NCBI GenBank assembly: GCA_002279765.1
Contig: NCCR01000242.1
Span: forward strand, 1-6,664
From: Verrucomicrobia bacterium 12-59-8
GTDB taxonomy: Bacteria; Verrucomicrobiota; Verrucomicrobiae; Verrucomicrobiales; Verrucomicrobiaceae
Direction of reading: 5' to 3'
DNA length: 6,664 nucleotides
Below are positions 1 to 6,664 of this stretch, in pieces. Numbering within the stretch: position 1 is the stretch's first letter; every line of letters starts with the position of its first letter. The position numbers and the translations under genes were made by a program. The notes beneath the pieces are model-generated. The model was not told the origin of the DNA, ran no database searches, and saw only the letters and a list, made by a program, of their open reading frames with translations.

Positions 1-1302
1 CTGTGCCAGTTCGACGATGGAGCTTTTGCCCAATTCATAGCGTGCCTGAATCAGATCGAGCGTTTCGCGGTTATTGCTGAGCAGGTTTTTGCTGACCTCG
101 ATATTCTCGAACGCAGTACGCGTATTGTTCCATGCGGCGCGGATGTCGCGGGATAGGACATTGGTTTTAGCATCCAACTGCTGCTTGGTAGCATCGGCCT
201 GATAGGATGATTTCTTGCGTTGGGCGCTTAACCTGCCGCCGGTGTAGAGCGGGATGCTGACATTCACCCCCGCAACGCCATAGGTGCGGTTGATGCTGGC
301 CCCGCTATCGTAAAAAGGCGTATCGCCGGCATAGGCCATGGCGCTGACGGTTGGGTATTCCGCTTTTTCCTCGGCATCGGCTTGTTTGCGGGCGGCTTCC
401 CATTCGGCGCGCAGGGCCACGATTTCGGGGTTGCTTTGCAATGCCTGGTCCAGCAACGGTTCTAGGGTCGCGGGATAAGGCGTAATAGCAGCTTCATCGG
501 CCAGCGCGAAATGGTGGGTGTCGCTATAACCCAATGCTTCGGCCAGCGCTCCCTGGGCATCGTTAAGCGCACTATCGGCCCTTAGTTTGAGCAACCCTGC
601 CTCCTGAACGCCCTGCCGTGCGAGATTCACATCAAGGTTCGATTTCATGCGCGCCTCTTTCAGCGAAGTCATCTGATCGAGGAAGGTCGCGCGCGCATGC
701 TGCGTGCTTTGTGCCACCTTCACCAGCGCTTGGGCGCGTAACACGCTGTAATAGGCGCGGGTGACATTGAGCAGCACCGTCTCGCGTGTCCAATCTGCGC
801 GGGATTTCTGTGCATCCACTTGCAGTTTCGAAGCATCGACCAGATCGCTGGTGCGGCCAAAATCAGTGATGAGCTGGCTGAGCGATACGCCGTAGGCACC
901 GCGATCAAGGATGGTGGGGTTGCTGATGCCGTTTCCGGCCATCACGCGTGTATTATCGTCAGCGAAGGCACTCACCGCATTGCCGGTGGCCTGTGGCAGG
1001 TAATTGGAGCGGGCAATTTTTACGCTTTGCTTGGCGGCTTCAAGCTGCAAATCGCTGGCCATGATTTGCGGGTGGTTTTTGAGAGCGAGTGCCTGGGCCT
1101 CCGCGAGTGTGAGCGGTTCGCCTGCGTCGGCAGCGGGCGGATTGGCGGCGCTAGGTGCAGCAGCTGCCACTGGCTTAGCTACGGCAGGTTTTGCAGCGGA
1201 TGACTTATGCGCTGTCGTTTTATGCGTTGAGGGTTTGGCCGCATATGCAGTGCTGCTGCACAGGAGGGTAATGCTTAACGCGTAAAATAATGACCTGTTC
1301 AT
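1..1302 (-). CDS. TolC-family outer-membrane efflux channel (3' end beyond window)
   Basis: This is the outer-membrane channel of the tripartite pump, the exit duct that docks on the adaptor and permease. The frame is open from ATG at 1302 to the window edge, giving 434 codons with no stop. Residues 1-21 form a signal peptide (hydrophobic core FYALSITLLC, likely cleavage AYA|AK); C15 is preceded by Leu, so it is not a good lipobox. Residues 22-62 are a low-complexity Ala/Lys/Pro-rich linker. The first OEP repeat starts near 63 (LTLAEAQALALKNHPQI) and includes ITDFGRTSDLVDAS at 145-158. The second starts near 280 (LLDQALQSNPEIVALRAEWEAA) and includes SIPLYTGGRLSAQ at 349-361. The last visible residues, ARYELGKSSIVELAQ, match the conserved element near the family C-terminus, so perhaps 20-50 residues are missing. 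The start overlaps the permease stop by ATGA and has a strong Shine-Dalgarno. Family assignment is firm; substrate is unknown. Confidence 0.95.
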   Translation of the reverse strand, partial: MNRSLFYALSITLLCSSTAYAAKPSTHKTTAHKSSAAKPAVAKPVAAAAPSAANPPAADAGEPLTLAEAQALALKNHPQIMASDLQLEAAKQSVKIARSNYLPQATGNAVSAFADDNTRVMAGNGISNPTILDRGAYGVSLSQLITDFGRTSDLVDASKLQVDAQKSRADWTRETVLLNVTRAYYSVLRAQALVKVAQSTQHARATFLDQMTSLKEARMKSNLDVNLARQGVQEAGLLKLRADSALNDAQGALAEALGYSDTHHFALADEAAITPYPATLEPLLDQALQSNPEIVALRAEWEAARKQADAEEKAEYPTVSAMAYAGDTPFYDSGASINRTYGVAGVNVSIPLYTGGRLSAQRKKSSYQADATKQQLDAKTNVLSRDIRAAWNNTRTAFENIEVSKNLLSNNRETLDLIQARYELGKSSIVELAQ

Positions 1303-4300
1303 GCTACCACCTCCGCCTGCTTTGCCGGGATGAATTGTTGTTTGCGGTAAATGAGCAGGAAGGCGGCAGGCACGATAAACACTGTCAGCACTACCGATAC
1401 TGTCAGCCCACCGATGATGACGCGGGCGAGTGAGGCGTAGGCTTCCGAGCCTGCGCCCAATGCCAGCGCCATCGGAATCAACCCGAAGATGGTTGCGAGC
1501 GAGGTCATCAGGATGGGGCGCAGGCGCACGCGGCAGGAAGTGGCAACGGCGTCCTTCACATTGTAACCCTCTTCACGCAGGCGATGGGCGAATTCGACAA
1601 TGAGGATAGAGTTGGACACCACGATGCCAACCATCATCACAATCCCCATCAGCGACATGACGTTGAGCGAGGTGCCGGTGACGAGTAGGATGGTGATGGC
1701 ACCTGCCAATCCGGGCGGCACGGCGAGCAGGATCATGATGGGATCGACGAAAGATTTGAATTGCGCGACCAGTACGAGATAGACCAGCAGTACCGCAAGC
1801 AGCAGCCCCATGCCGAAACTATGGAAGGAGGCGTGCATGGCATCGACCGAGCCGCGCACGGTAATTTTGGCACCCTCCGGCAATTCGGTTTTGGCGATCA
1901 GCTCGTCGATTTTACCTGCCAGCGTTCCTAAATCTTCGTGTTTGGGGGATACATAGATATCGACCACGCGCTTCAGCTGGTAATGATTCACCACAGTTGG
2001 GGCGAGCATTGGCGTAATGGTAGTGATGGCATCTAGCCGCGAGGAGCTGGCCTGTTTGGCCGCACGCACCGGGATGGCCTTCACATCATCGAGCGACTCT
2101 ACTTTGCCTTCGGGATATTGCACCGTCAGCATGTAATCGTTGCCGCTTTTGGGATCGACCCAATAGCTCGGCGCGATCATGGAATTGGAGGTCAGTGCGG
2201 TGATGACGTTGCTCACCACTTCCTTCTGCGATAGCCCCATATCGCTTGCATATTGGCGGTTCACATTGATGCGCAGCGCTGGGGCATCGATATCCTGCGG
2301 CACAAATACGTCGCTCACACCCGGCAGGGCCGAGATTTCTTTGGAGAGTTTGGAGGCAGCTTCGTAGTTCTTTTCAAGGTTTGAACCGCTGATCTGGATA
2401 TTGATGGGTGCAGGAAGGCCCATATTCAGCACGGCATCTACCAGCCCGCCGGATTGGAAATAGGTCGTCAGCTGCGGCAATTCCTGATTCACGCGCGTGC
2501 GAACCTTATCCATGTAATCGTAACTGCCGGTTTTGTGCTTTTCCTTCAGGCTGACCTGCACGAAAGCCGTGTGAGAGGCAGTGTTGCTCGTGTACATGGA
2601 GGAGAAACCGGGCGTAACGCCGATGTTGGAGGCGATCACATCCAGCTCCTCTGGCGCTACTACTTCACGGATGATATTTTCGACTTTCTTCACATCCGCT
2701 GCGGTGAGTTCCAACCGTGTGCCAGTGGGCGCTTTCAAATTGATGACGAATTGCCCCGGATCGGTGCGCGGGAAATACGCAGTATTCAGGAATGGCATGA
2801 AGACTAGCGTGGCAAGCGACATGCCCAGCAATACGATCAGTGTGAACTTTGGACGACGAAGTGCCTTGGCGACCCAGATATCATAGAGTGCCAGCATTGC
2901 TTCGAATTTGGCATTGAACCAATGCTGGAAGCGTTGGCCCCATAGCTTGGCATTCGGGTGGTTCTTGCCAATGGCAGGCGGTTCGATGGGGTGATGCTCG
3001 TGGCCTCGCAGATAGCGTGAACAAAACAGCGGCACCACAGTTAGCGCGACGATATAGGAAGCGAAGAGCGCCAGCACCACCGCCACGGCAAGGGCGCTGA
3101 ACAGGTATTTGCTGACGCCAAAAAGGAACGTAACGGGGAAGAATACGATGGCCGTGGTGAGGGTTGCCGCCAGCACCGGCAACGCTACTTCACGCCCGCC
3201 AATCTCTGCTGCGACTTCGGGCGTTTCACCCATTTCGAGGTGGCGGAAGATATTTTCAAGCACCACCACCGAGTTATCAATCAGACGCGAGAATGCGAGG
3301 GCCAGCCCACCGAGAATCATGGAGTTGATCGAATCCCCACCCATCGCCAATACGATGAAAGTGGTTAGTACCGAGAGAGGGATGGAGAGGAATACGCCCA
3401 GCGTTGCTTTCCAGCTGCCGAGAAACACGAGAATCATCAACCCCGTAAGCACGAGGCCGATCACGCCTTCATGCAGGAGATTGTTGATGGCGTTTTTGAC
3501 GAAGATGGATTGGTCGAATACCACCTTGGTCACCAGTTCCTTCGGCACATCCGCCAAATGCGCTACGGCATCCTTTACCCCATCGACGATAGCAATGGTG
3601 TTGGAATCGCCGCCTTGTTTCAGCACCGGCAGGTAAATCGAGGGCTGGCCATCAATCTGCACGATGTTGTTCTGGATCGCTGCCGCATCTTTCGCGGTGC
3701 CAACATCGCCCACCGTGACCACAGAGTTATTGATCGATTTGAGGGGGATTGAATTGATCTCCTCAATGTTGTCGATCTGGCTATTGGTGAAAATATTATA
3801 GTCATACGGCCCGATTTTCACATCGCCGGAAGGCAGGATCAGACTAGATTCATTGACGCTGCGCACCACATCCATTGCGCTTAAATCATAGGCTTCGAGC
3901 TTGGCGGGATCGACATACACCATAATCTGCCGGTATTTGCCGCCGAAGGGCTGCGGCACGGATGCGCCGGGAACACTGGCCACCTGGTTGCGCACGGCAT
4001 ACTGTCCGAGATCACGCAATTTGGTTTCGCTTAAGCCCTCCGCTTTCAAGGTAATCAGGCAGACCGGCAGGCTGGACGCATCGAATTTCAGTACCACCGG
4101 CGGCAAGGTTCCAGGCGGCAAGCGGCGCAGGTTCGCCATCGCAAGGTTGGAGATACTGGTGACGGCGGAATCAGGATCAGTGCCGGGTTGGAAATAGACT
4201 TTAATGAGACTTACGCCTGGGAGTGATTTCGATTCAATATGGTCGATACCGCTGCCGAGGGTGAAGAAGCGCTCGAAACGTCCGGTAATGTTGTTTTCCA

Positions 4301-4469
4301 CCTGCTCGGCGGGCATACCGGAGAAGAAGGTGGCGACCACCACCACAGGGATTTTCACCTGCGGGAATAGATCGACCGGCATCCGCATCATGCTTGAAAT
4401 CCCTACCACGCACACCATAAGGCAGGCGACGATGATGAAATACGGATAGCGGATGGAAAAACGTGACAC
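1299..4469 (-). CDS. RND efflux permease, HAE-1/AcrB-like inner-membrane transporter
   Basis: This is the energy-converting subunit of the pump: a trimeric inner-membrane proton antiporter that passes substrate towards the TolC channel. At 1056 residues it has the usual HAE-1 length. The layout is classical: TM1 at about 10-28, a periplasmic domain at 29-335, TM2-TM6 at about 336-482, a cytoplasmic linker at 484-540 with a small His patch (GHEHHP), TM7 at 541-561, a second periplasmic domain at 562-884, and TM8-TM12 at 885-1040. Family signatures are MPVDLFPQV (30-38), FSRLIDNSVVVLENIFRH in TM4 and VVSNSILIVEFAHRLREEG in TM10. The relay differs from AcrB: TM4 has D398-N399 where AcrB has Asp-Asp, and TM10 has S952-N953 where AcrB has Lys-Asn. 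The start is GTG at 4469, chosen because an AGGGGA site lies just upstream and TM1 begins directly after. Its stop overlaps the TolC start. Substrate cannot be told from sequence; the two well-developed periplasmic domains and HAE-1 motifs favour organic compounds over metal ions. Confidence 0.97.
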   Translation of the reverse strand: MSRFSIRYPYFIIVACLMVCVVGISSMMRMPVDLFPQVKIPVVVVATFFSGMPAEQVENNITGRFERFFTLGSGIDHIESKSLPGVSLIKVYFQPGTDPDSAVTSISNLAMANLRRLPPGTLPPVVLKFDASSLPVCLITLKAEGLSETKLRDLGQYAVRNQVASVPGASVPQPFGGKYRQIMVYVDPAKLEAYDLSAMDVVRSVNESSLILPSGDVKIGPYDYNIFTNSQIDNIEEINSIPLKSINNSVVTVGDVGTAKDAAAIQNNIVQIDGQPSIYLPVLKQGGDSNTIAIVDGVKDAVAHLADVPKELVTKVVFDQSIFVKNAINNLLHEGVIGLVLTGLMILVFLGSWKATLGVFLSIPLSVLTTFIVLAMGGDSINSMILGGLALAFSRLIDNSVVVLENIFRHLEMGETPEVAAEIGGREVALPVLAATLTTAIVFFPVTFLFGVSKYLFSALAVAVVLALFASYIVALTVVPLFCSRYLRGHEHHPIEPPAIGKNHPNAKLWGQRFQHWFNAKFEAMLALYDIWVAKALRRPKFTLIVLLGMSLATLVFMPFLNTAYFPRTDPGQFVINLKAPTGTRLELTAADVKKVENIIREVVAPEELDVIASNIGVTPGFSSMYTSNTASHTAFVQVSLKEKHKTGSYDYMDKVRTRVNQELPQLTTYFQSGGLVDAVLNMGLPAPINIQISGSNLEKNYEAASKLSKEISALPGVSDVFVPQDIDAPALRINVNRQYASDMGLSQKEVVSNVITALTSNSMIAPSYWVDPKSGNDYMLTVQYPEGKVESLDDVKAIPVRAAKQASSSRLDAITTITPMLAPTVVNHYQLKRVVDIYVSPKHEDLGTLAGKIDELIAKTELPEGAKITVRGSVDAMHASFHSFGMGLLLAVLLVYLVLVAQFKSFVDPIMILLAVPPGLAGAITILLVTGTSLNVMSLMGIVMMVGIVVSNSILIVEFAHRLREEGYNVKDAVATSCRVRLRPILMTSLATIFGLIPMALALGAGSEAYASLARVIIGGLTVSVVLTVFIVPAAFLLIYRKQQFIPAKQAEVVA
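1309..1314 (-). promoter_or_regulatory. Shine-Dalgarno for the TolC-family gene
   Basis: On the minus strand the sequence reads GGAGGT, six bases (GGTAGC) before the ATG at 1302. It is the strongest ribosome site in the window and lies inside the last codons of the permease gene. It fixes the TolC start and suggests the channel gene can be initiated efficiently in its own right as well as by coupling through the ATGA overlap. Confidence 0.8.
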
Positions 4470-4474
4470 GATGA

Positions 4475-4480
4475 TCCCCT
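4475..4480 (-). promoter_or_regulatory. Shine-Dalgarno deciding the GTG start of the permease
   Basis: AGGGGA on the minus strand is followed by TCATC and then GTG at 4469. The site overlaps the TAG stop of the RraA-like gene (4481-4479) and uses most of the 9-base gap (4478-4470), the only non-coding bases in the window. No ATG is available nearby, and TM1 starts about ten residues after the GTG, so GTG is the best-supported start. Confidence 0.75.
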
Positions 4481-5165
4481 AAAATTTTTCGATCATCTGG
4501 CGGAGTCGCTCGACCGAGAAACTCTCTGAAGCGCAGAAATTTTCAATCTCGCGCTCGTGATTTATTGCCCTGATCGACGCCTGCGGAATATCGCGCGCAA
4601 TGGATTGGGGGATGCCGACAATGCCGTGCATATCACCATGCAGCAGATCGCCCGTTTCAATTTCCATGCCGCCGATGGTGACCGGCACGCCGACATCCAC
4701 GATATGGGCATAGGCGTGCGACGGCGTAATGCTGCCGGAATACGCATGCAGCCGCAGTGCTTCAAGCGTTGGTAAATCACGCAACGCCCCGTTGGTGACA
4801 ATACCGACGCATCCAAGGGCCTTGAAAATTGATCCGTGAATGCCGCCACCGACCGAGCCTTGGCCGACGAGTTTATCCGTATCCTCAATCACGAGGATTT
4901 TGGGGCTTGGCATTGAAAGCAGGATATCCCACCAATCGCTTCGGTTGGGGTAGCTTAAGCCTTTCACTGGCGGCTTGGTGGTGCGCATCTGCATGGTCAC
5001 GGCATAGCCGACCATGGATTGCAGCTTTGGGAAGCGGCAGAGAATCGAGCCATCCGTATAGCCTTCATTGCGCAGGCGCAGATTATACGTCTCGATGACG
5101 TTGGAAACGGTTGGGCTATCGAGGGCGCTTAAGGCTTCGAGTTCGGAGGCAGTGAGTGGCGTCAT
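4479..5165 (-). CDS. RraA / HMG-aldolase-like family protein
   Basis: A 228-residue soluble, cytoplasmic protein (no signal peptide or membrane segment) of the RraA/4-hydroxy-4-methyl-2-oxoglutarate aldolase fold (COG0684). The family includes metal-dependent pyruvate aldolases, oxaloacetate decarboxylases and RraA, the E. coli inhibitor of RNase E. Visible marks are LDSPTVSNVIE (15-25), VGYAVTMQMRT (52-62), ALGCVGIVTNGALRD (116-130) with the conserved R129-D130 pair, PSHAYAHIVDVG (148-159), and GDLLHGDMHGIVGIP (172-186). This resembles the longer enzyme-like branch more than classical RraA of about 160 residues. Odd points: G108, 21 residues before R129, sits where relatives carry Asp or Glu, and T133 sits where many have an acidic residue. 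The start at 5165 overlaps the adaptor stop by ATGA and has a GGAAGG site upstream; the gene ends 9 bases before the permease. It is therefore a built-in member of the efflux operon. Family is firm; activity and role are unknown. Confidence 0.9.
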   Translation of the reverse strand: MTPLTASELEALSALDSPTVSNVIETYNLRLRNEGYTDGSILCRFPKLQSMVGYAVTMQMRTTKPPVKGLSYPNRSDWWDILLSMPSPKILVIEDTDKLVGQGSVGGGIHGSIFKALGCVGIVTNGALRDLPTLEALRLHAYSGSITPSHAYAHIVDVGVPVTIGGMEIETGDLLHGDMHGIVGIPQSIARDIPQASIRAINHEREIENFCASESFSVERLRQMIEKF

Positions 5166-6247
5166 GATGCGTTTCCTTCCACCAGTTTAGGATTCACTTT
5201 TGCGCCGATGGCGACATTGCGGCTGCCGAACACTACGGTTTCGCCTTCAGTGAGGCCGGTAAGCACTTCCACCTTGTTGGGGGTTTGAATGCCGAGAGTC
5301 ACCGGGCGTTCCTCGATGACATTTTCGGCGTTCACCACCCACACGGTAGGCTTTTCCTTGCCCGCCACGGCTTGCACCGGCACGGCCAGAACGCCCGCCT
5401 GCTTATTCAAATCGATTTGCACCGTGGCATACATCCCCGGCGTCAGATGCAGGTCGGGGTTATCGAGATCGACTTCCACTTCCATGGTGCGCGTGGCGTT
5501 ATCGATCATGCCGGATACGCGCACGACCTTGCTTTGAATCGTATCGTTCGTCACCTGCACACCAACTTCGACCGGCGTACCAATTTTGATTTGCGGCACG
5601 ATTGATTCCGGCACAGGGAACACGAGGCGCAGCTTCGTGTTATCGGACAAATGCACGATGGGCTGGGTGTTGGATGATGTGCCCGCCTGAATCAGCGCAC
5701 CTTTATCGGCGTAACGCTTGGTGATGATACCATTGAACGGGGCGGAGATAATGGAATAATCAGTGAATGCCTTGGCGTGTTCGCGGTTGGCTTTGGCGAC
5801 TTCGTAAGCTGCGCGGGCCTTGTCCACCTCATCCTGTGCCAACAAGCCGGGGCGCTTTTTCATGACGCCCTGGATGCGCTGGTAATCAAGCCGCGCCTCC
5901 TGAAAGCTCGCTTCCGCTTTCGCCCAATCCGCCTGCTGCTCGGCGAAATCGAGCGTGGCGAGAACTTGACCGGCCTTCACCTGGTCGCCGATATCAACGC
6001 GAATCTCTTTCACATATCCCGCGATTTTTGCATGAACATCAATATCCTGATAGGGCTTGAGTTCCGCCGTCAGATTCACGCTGCGCGCCAAATCTTCGCG
6101 GGTTACTTTGGCCACGGCGACGGTTTTAAGTTCCTTTGCGTCACTGGCATTCTCTGGTTGCTGCTTGGCGCTGTAGTGCATGGTGGCTGCTATGACCGCT
6201 GCCACAACACATAACCCCACGCCCCATTTTACCGTTCGCCGCTTCAT
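5162..6247 (-). CDS. RND efflux periplasmic adaptor (membrane fusion protein)
   Basis: This 361-residue protein is the periplasmic adaptor that joins the RND permease to the TolC channel. Residues 7-25 are a hydrophobic N-terminal segment after a basic start (MKRRTVKWG). C13 lacks a convincing lipobox, so it is probably an uncleaved anchor or a signal peptide, not a lipoprotein. The split lipoyl domain is at about 69-101 (IAGYVKEIRVDIGDQVKAGQVLATLD) and 164-200 (SIISAPFNGIITKRYADKG). Between them is a short alpha-helical hairpin (about 103-162, turn near KKRPGLLAQDE). A beta-barrel follows at about 205-280 (LVFPVPES, LTPGMYATVQI), then a membrane-proximal domain at about 285-345 (VLAVPVQAV, GLTEGETVV). 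Length and domain order are normal for the family. The ATG at 6247 overlaps the kinase stop by ATGA, and a GAGGA site lies 4 bases before it. Its stop overlaps the RraA-like start in the same way. The pump partner is almost certainly the downstream permease. Confidence 0.95.
   Translation of the reverse strand: MKRRTVKWGVGLCVVAAVIAATMHYSAKQQPENASDAKELKTVAVAKVTREDLARSVNLTAELKPYQDIDVHAKIAGYVKEIRVDIGDQVKAGQVLATLDFAEQQADWAKAEASFQEARLDYQRIQGVMKKRPGLLAQDEVDKARAAYEVAKANREHAKAFTDYSIISAPFNGIITKRYADKGALIQAGTSSNTQPIVHLSDNTKLRLVFPVPESIVPQIKIGTPVEVGVQVTNDTIQSKVVRVSGMIDNATRTMEVEVDLDNPDLHLTPGMYATVQIDLNKQAGVLAVPVQAVAGKEKPTVWVVNAENVIEERPVTLGIQTPNKVEVLTGLTEGETVVFGSRNVAIGAKVNPKLVEGNAS
5175..5180 (-). promoter_or_regulatory. 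Shine-Dalgarno for the RraA-like gene
   Basis: GGAAGG on the minus strand lies nine bases before the ATG at 5165, within the adaptor's final codons. Together with the ATGA overlap it supports that start over any later Met. Confidence 0.6.
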
Positions 6248-6664
6248 GCCATCCTCGTTTTTTCTGGCAGGGCCAGCTCGACGATGACAGTCGTGCCTTT
6301 GCCTTCTGCACTGGTAATATCCACGGTGCCGCCGTGAGCCATGACGATGGAGCGCACAATGGAAAGCCCCAGCCCAGCACCACCCGCCTCACGTGAGCGC
6401 ACTTTGTCGGCGCGATAGAAACGCTCGAAAACATGGGGCAGTGCTTCCTCGCCAATGCCTTCGCCATTATCCTGAATTTCGAGATGGGCTTTGGTGTTCG
6501 TAGCGAATACCTGGATGGAGATACTGCCGCCGCGAGGGGTGTATTTGATGGCATTATCAAGGAGATTCACCACCACTTGCTTGAGGCGAGTCTGGTCACC
6601 CTCCACGATCACTGCCATTTTGGCATCGATGTCTAAGGCGAGCTGCTTTTCTTCGGCGAGCAAC
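6244..6664 (-). CDS. Sensor histidine kinase, C-terminal catalytic domain (5' end beyond window)
   Basis: Only the ATP-binding (HATPase_c) domain and C-terminus of a two-component sensor kinase are present, 139 complete codons plus one base of another. This domain binds ATP and phosphorylates the conserved His of the dimerisation domain, which lies outside the window. All boxes are intact, counted from the codon at 6663: N box NLLDNAIKYTP (33-43), G1 DNGEGIG (65-71), F box FERFYRAD (79-86) and G2 GAGLGLSIV (95-103). This is typical of OmpR-family partners (EnvZ/PhoR type). The TTG at 6663-6661 is an internal Leu codon, not a start: homologous kinases have several hundred further residues before it. 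The stop overlaps the adaptor ATG as ATGA, so the kinase is probably co-transcribed and translationally coupled with the pump. The response regulator is not visible; upstream of 6664 is the obvious place for it. The sensed signal cannot be inferred because the sensor domain is missing. Confidence 0.95.
   Translation of the reverse strand, partial: LLAEEKQLALDIDAKMAVIVEGDQTRLKQVVVNLLDNAIKYTPRGGSISIQVFATNTKAHLEIQDNGEGIGEEALPHVFERFYRADKVRSREAGGAGLGLSIVRSIVMAHGGTVDITSAEGKGTTVIVELALPEKTRMA
6252..6256 (-). promoter_or_regulatory. Shine-Dalgarno for the adaptor gene
   Basis: GAGGA on the minus strand, then TGGC and the ATG at 6247. It lies within the last codons of the kinase. The spacing is short but workable, and it supports the ATGA-overlap start, which also places the basic residues and hydrophobic anchor correctly at the N-terminus. 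Confidence 0.6.

Noticed and set aside
820..1285. Two overlapping plus-strand open frames (820-1203 and 1004-1285)
   Set aside because: They lie opposite the TolC-family gene, which is clearly coding through this whole stretch. They look prominent only because the real gene runs off the window without a stop.
3109..3636. Plus-strand open frame of 175 codons opposite the permease
   Set aside because: It lies wholly antisense to highly conserved RND permease sequence, and its translation shows no recognisable domain (rich in Ser, Thr, Arg, Pro). It is a by-product of codon bias on the other strand.
5777..6214. Plus-strand open frame of 145 codons opposite the adaptor
   Set aside because: It is antisense to the lipoyl and hairpin domains of the adaptor, with no recognised motif and no convincing context of its own.
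6205..6214. Lipobox in the adaptor (Cys13)
   Set aside because: The residues before the Cys are Val-Gly-Leu, which do not fit the usual small residue at -1, so a lipoprotein call is not supported.
6141..6560. Minus-strand open frame of 139 codons spanning the kinase/adaptor junction
   Set aside because: It is out of frame with both the kinase catalytic domain and the adaptor N-terminus, each with clear family motifs, and it has none itself.
6661..6663. TTG as the start codon of a stand-alone 139-residue ATPase-domain protein
   Set aside because: The position is the window edge and the sequence is the middle of a histidine kinase; the N-terminal half is cut off by the window, not absent.
6244..6664. 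Kinase as a broken gene
   Set aside because: N, G1, F and G2 boxes are complete and the C-terminus is normal, so nothing points to decay; it is simply truncated by the window.

Overview
The window comes from a Gram-negative bacterium: it encodes a tripartite envelope efflux system that needs an outer membrane. The composition is moderately GC-rich (mid-50s percent by eye). The protein style would suit an alphaproteobacterium, but the lineage is a low-confidence guess because there is no rRNA or other marker gene here.

All five genes read on the minus strand, so the transcript runs from high to low coordinates. In order of transcription they are: the C-terminal ATP-binding domain of a sensor histidine kinase (6664-6244, 5' end outside the window), a periplasmic adaptor of the RND-efflux membrane fusion family (6247-5162), an RraA/HMG-aldolase-like protein (5165-4479), a 1056-residue RND inner-membrane permease (4469-1299), and a TolC-family outer-membrane channel (1302-1, 3' end outside the window). 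The TolC gene has no stop codon inside the window, so an ORF search that requires both ends would miss it. Reading back from the ATG at 1302 gives 434 uninterrupted codons of clear TolC-family sequence.

The genes are packed like a single operon. Three of the four junctions are 4-base ATGA overlaps (kinase/adaptor, adaptor/RraA, permease/TolC). The fourth, RraA to permease, is a 9-base gap in which the permease Shine-Dalgarno overlaps the RraA stop codon. There is no non-coding stretch above 9 bases, so no promoter, terminator, RNA gene, repeat, mobile element or CRISPR array is visible. The promoter must lie upstream of 6664 and the terminator beyond position 1.

The adaptor, permease and channel together make a complete proton-driven pump spanning both membranes, and the kinase implies two-component control from within the same transcript. 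The part that does not belong to a textbook pump operon is the RraA-like protein between adaptor and permease. It keeps the family core, including the Arg-Asp pair, but appears to lack acidic residues that normally help hold the metal. It may act on the exported compound or its precursor, or it may be a regulator. The permease also has a changed set of proton-relay residues (one Asp in TM4, no Lys in TM10).
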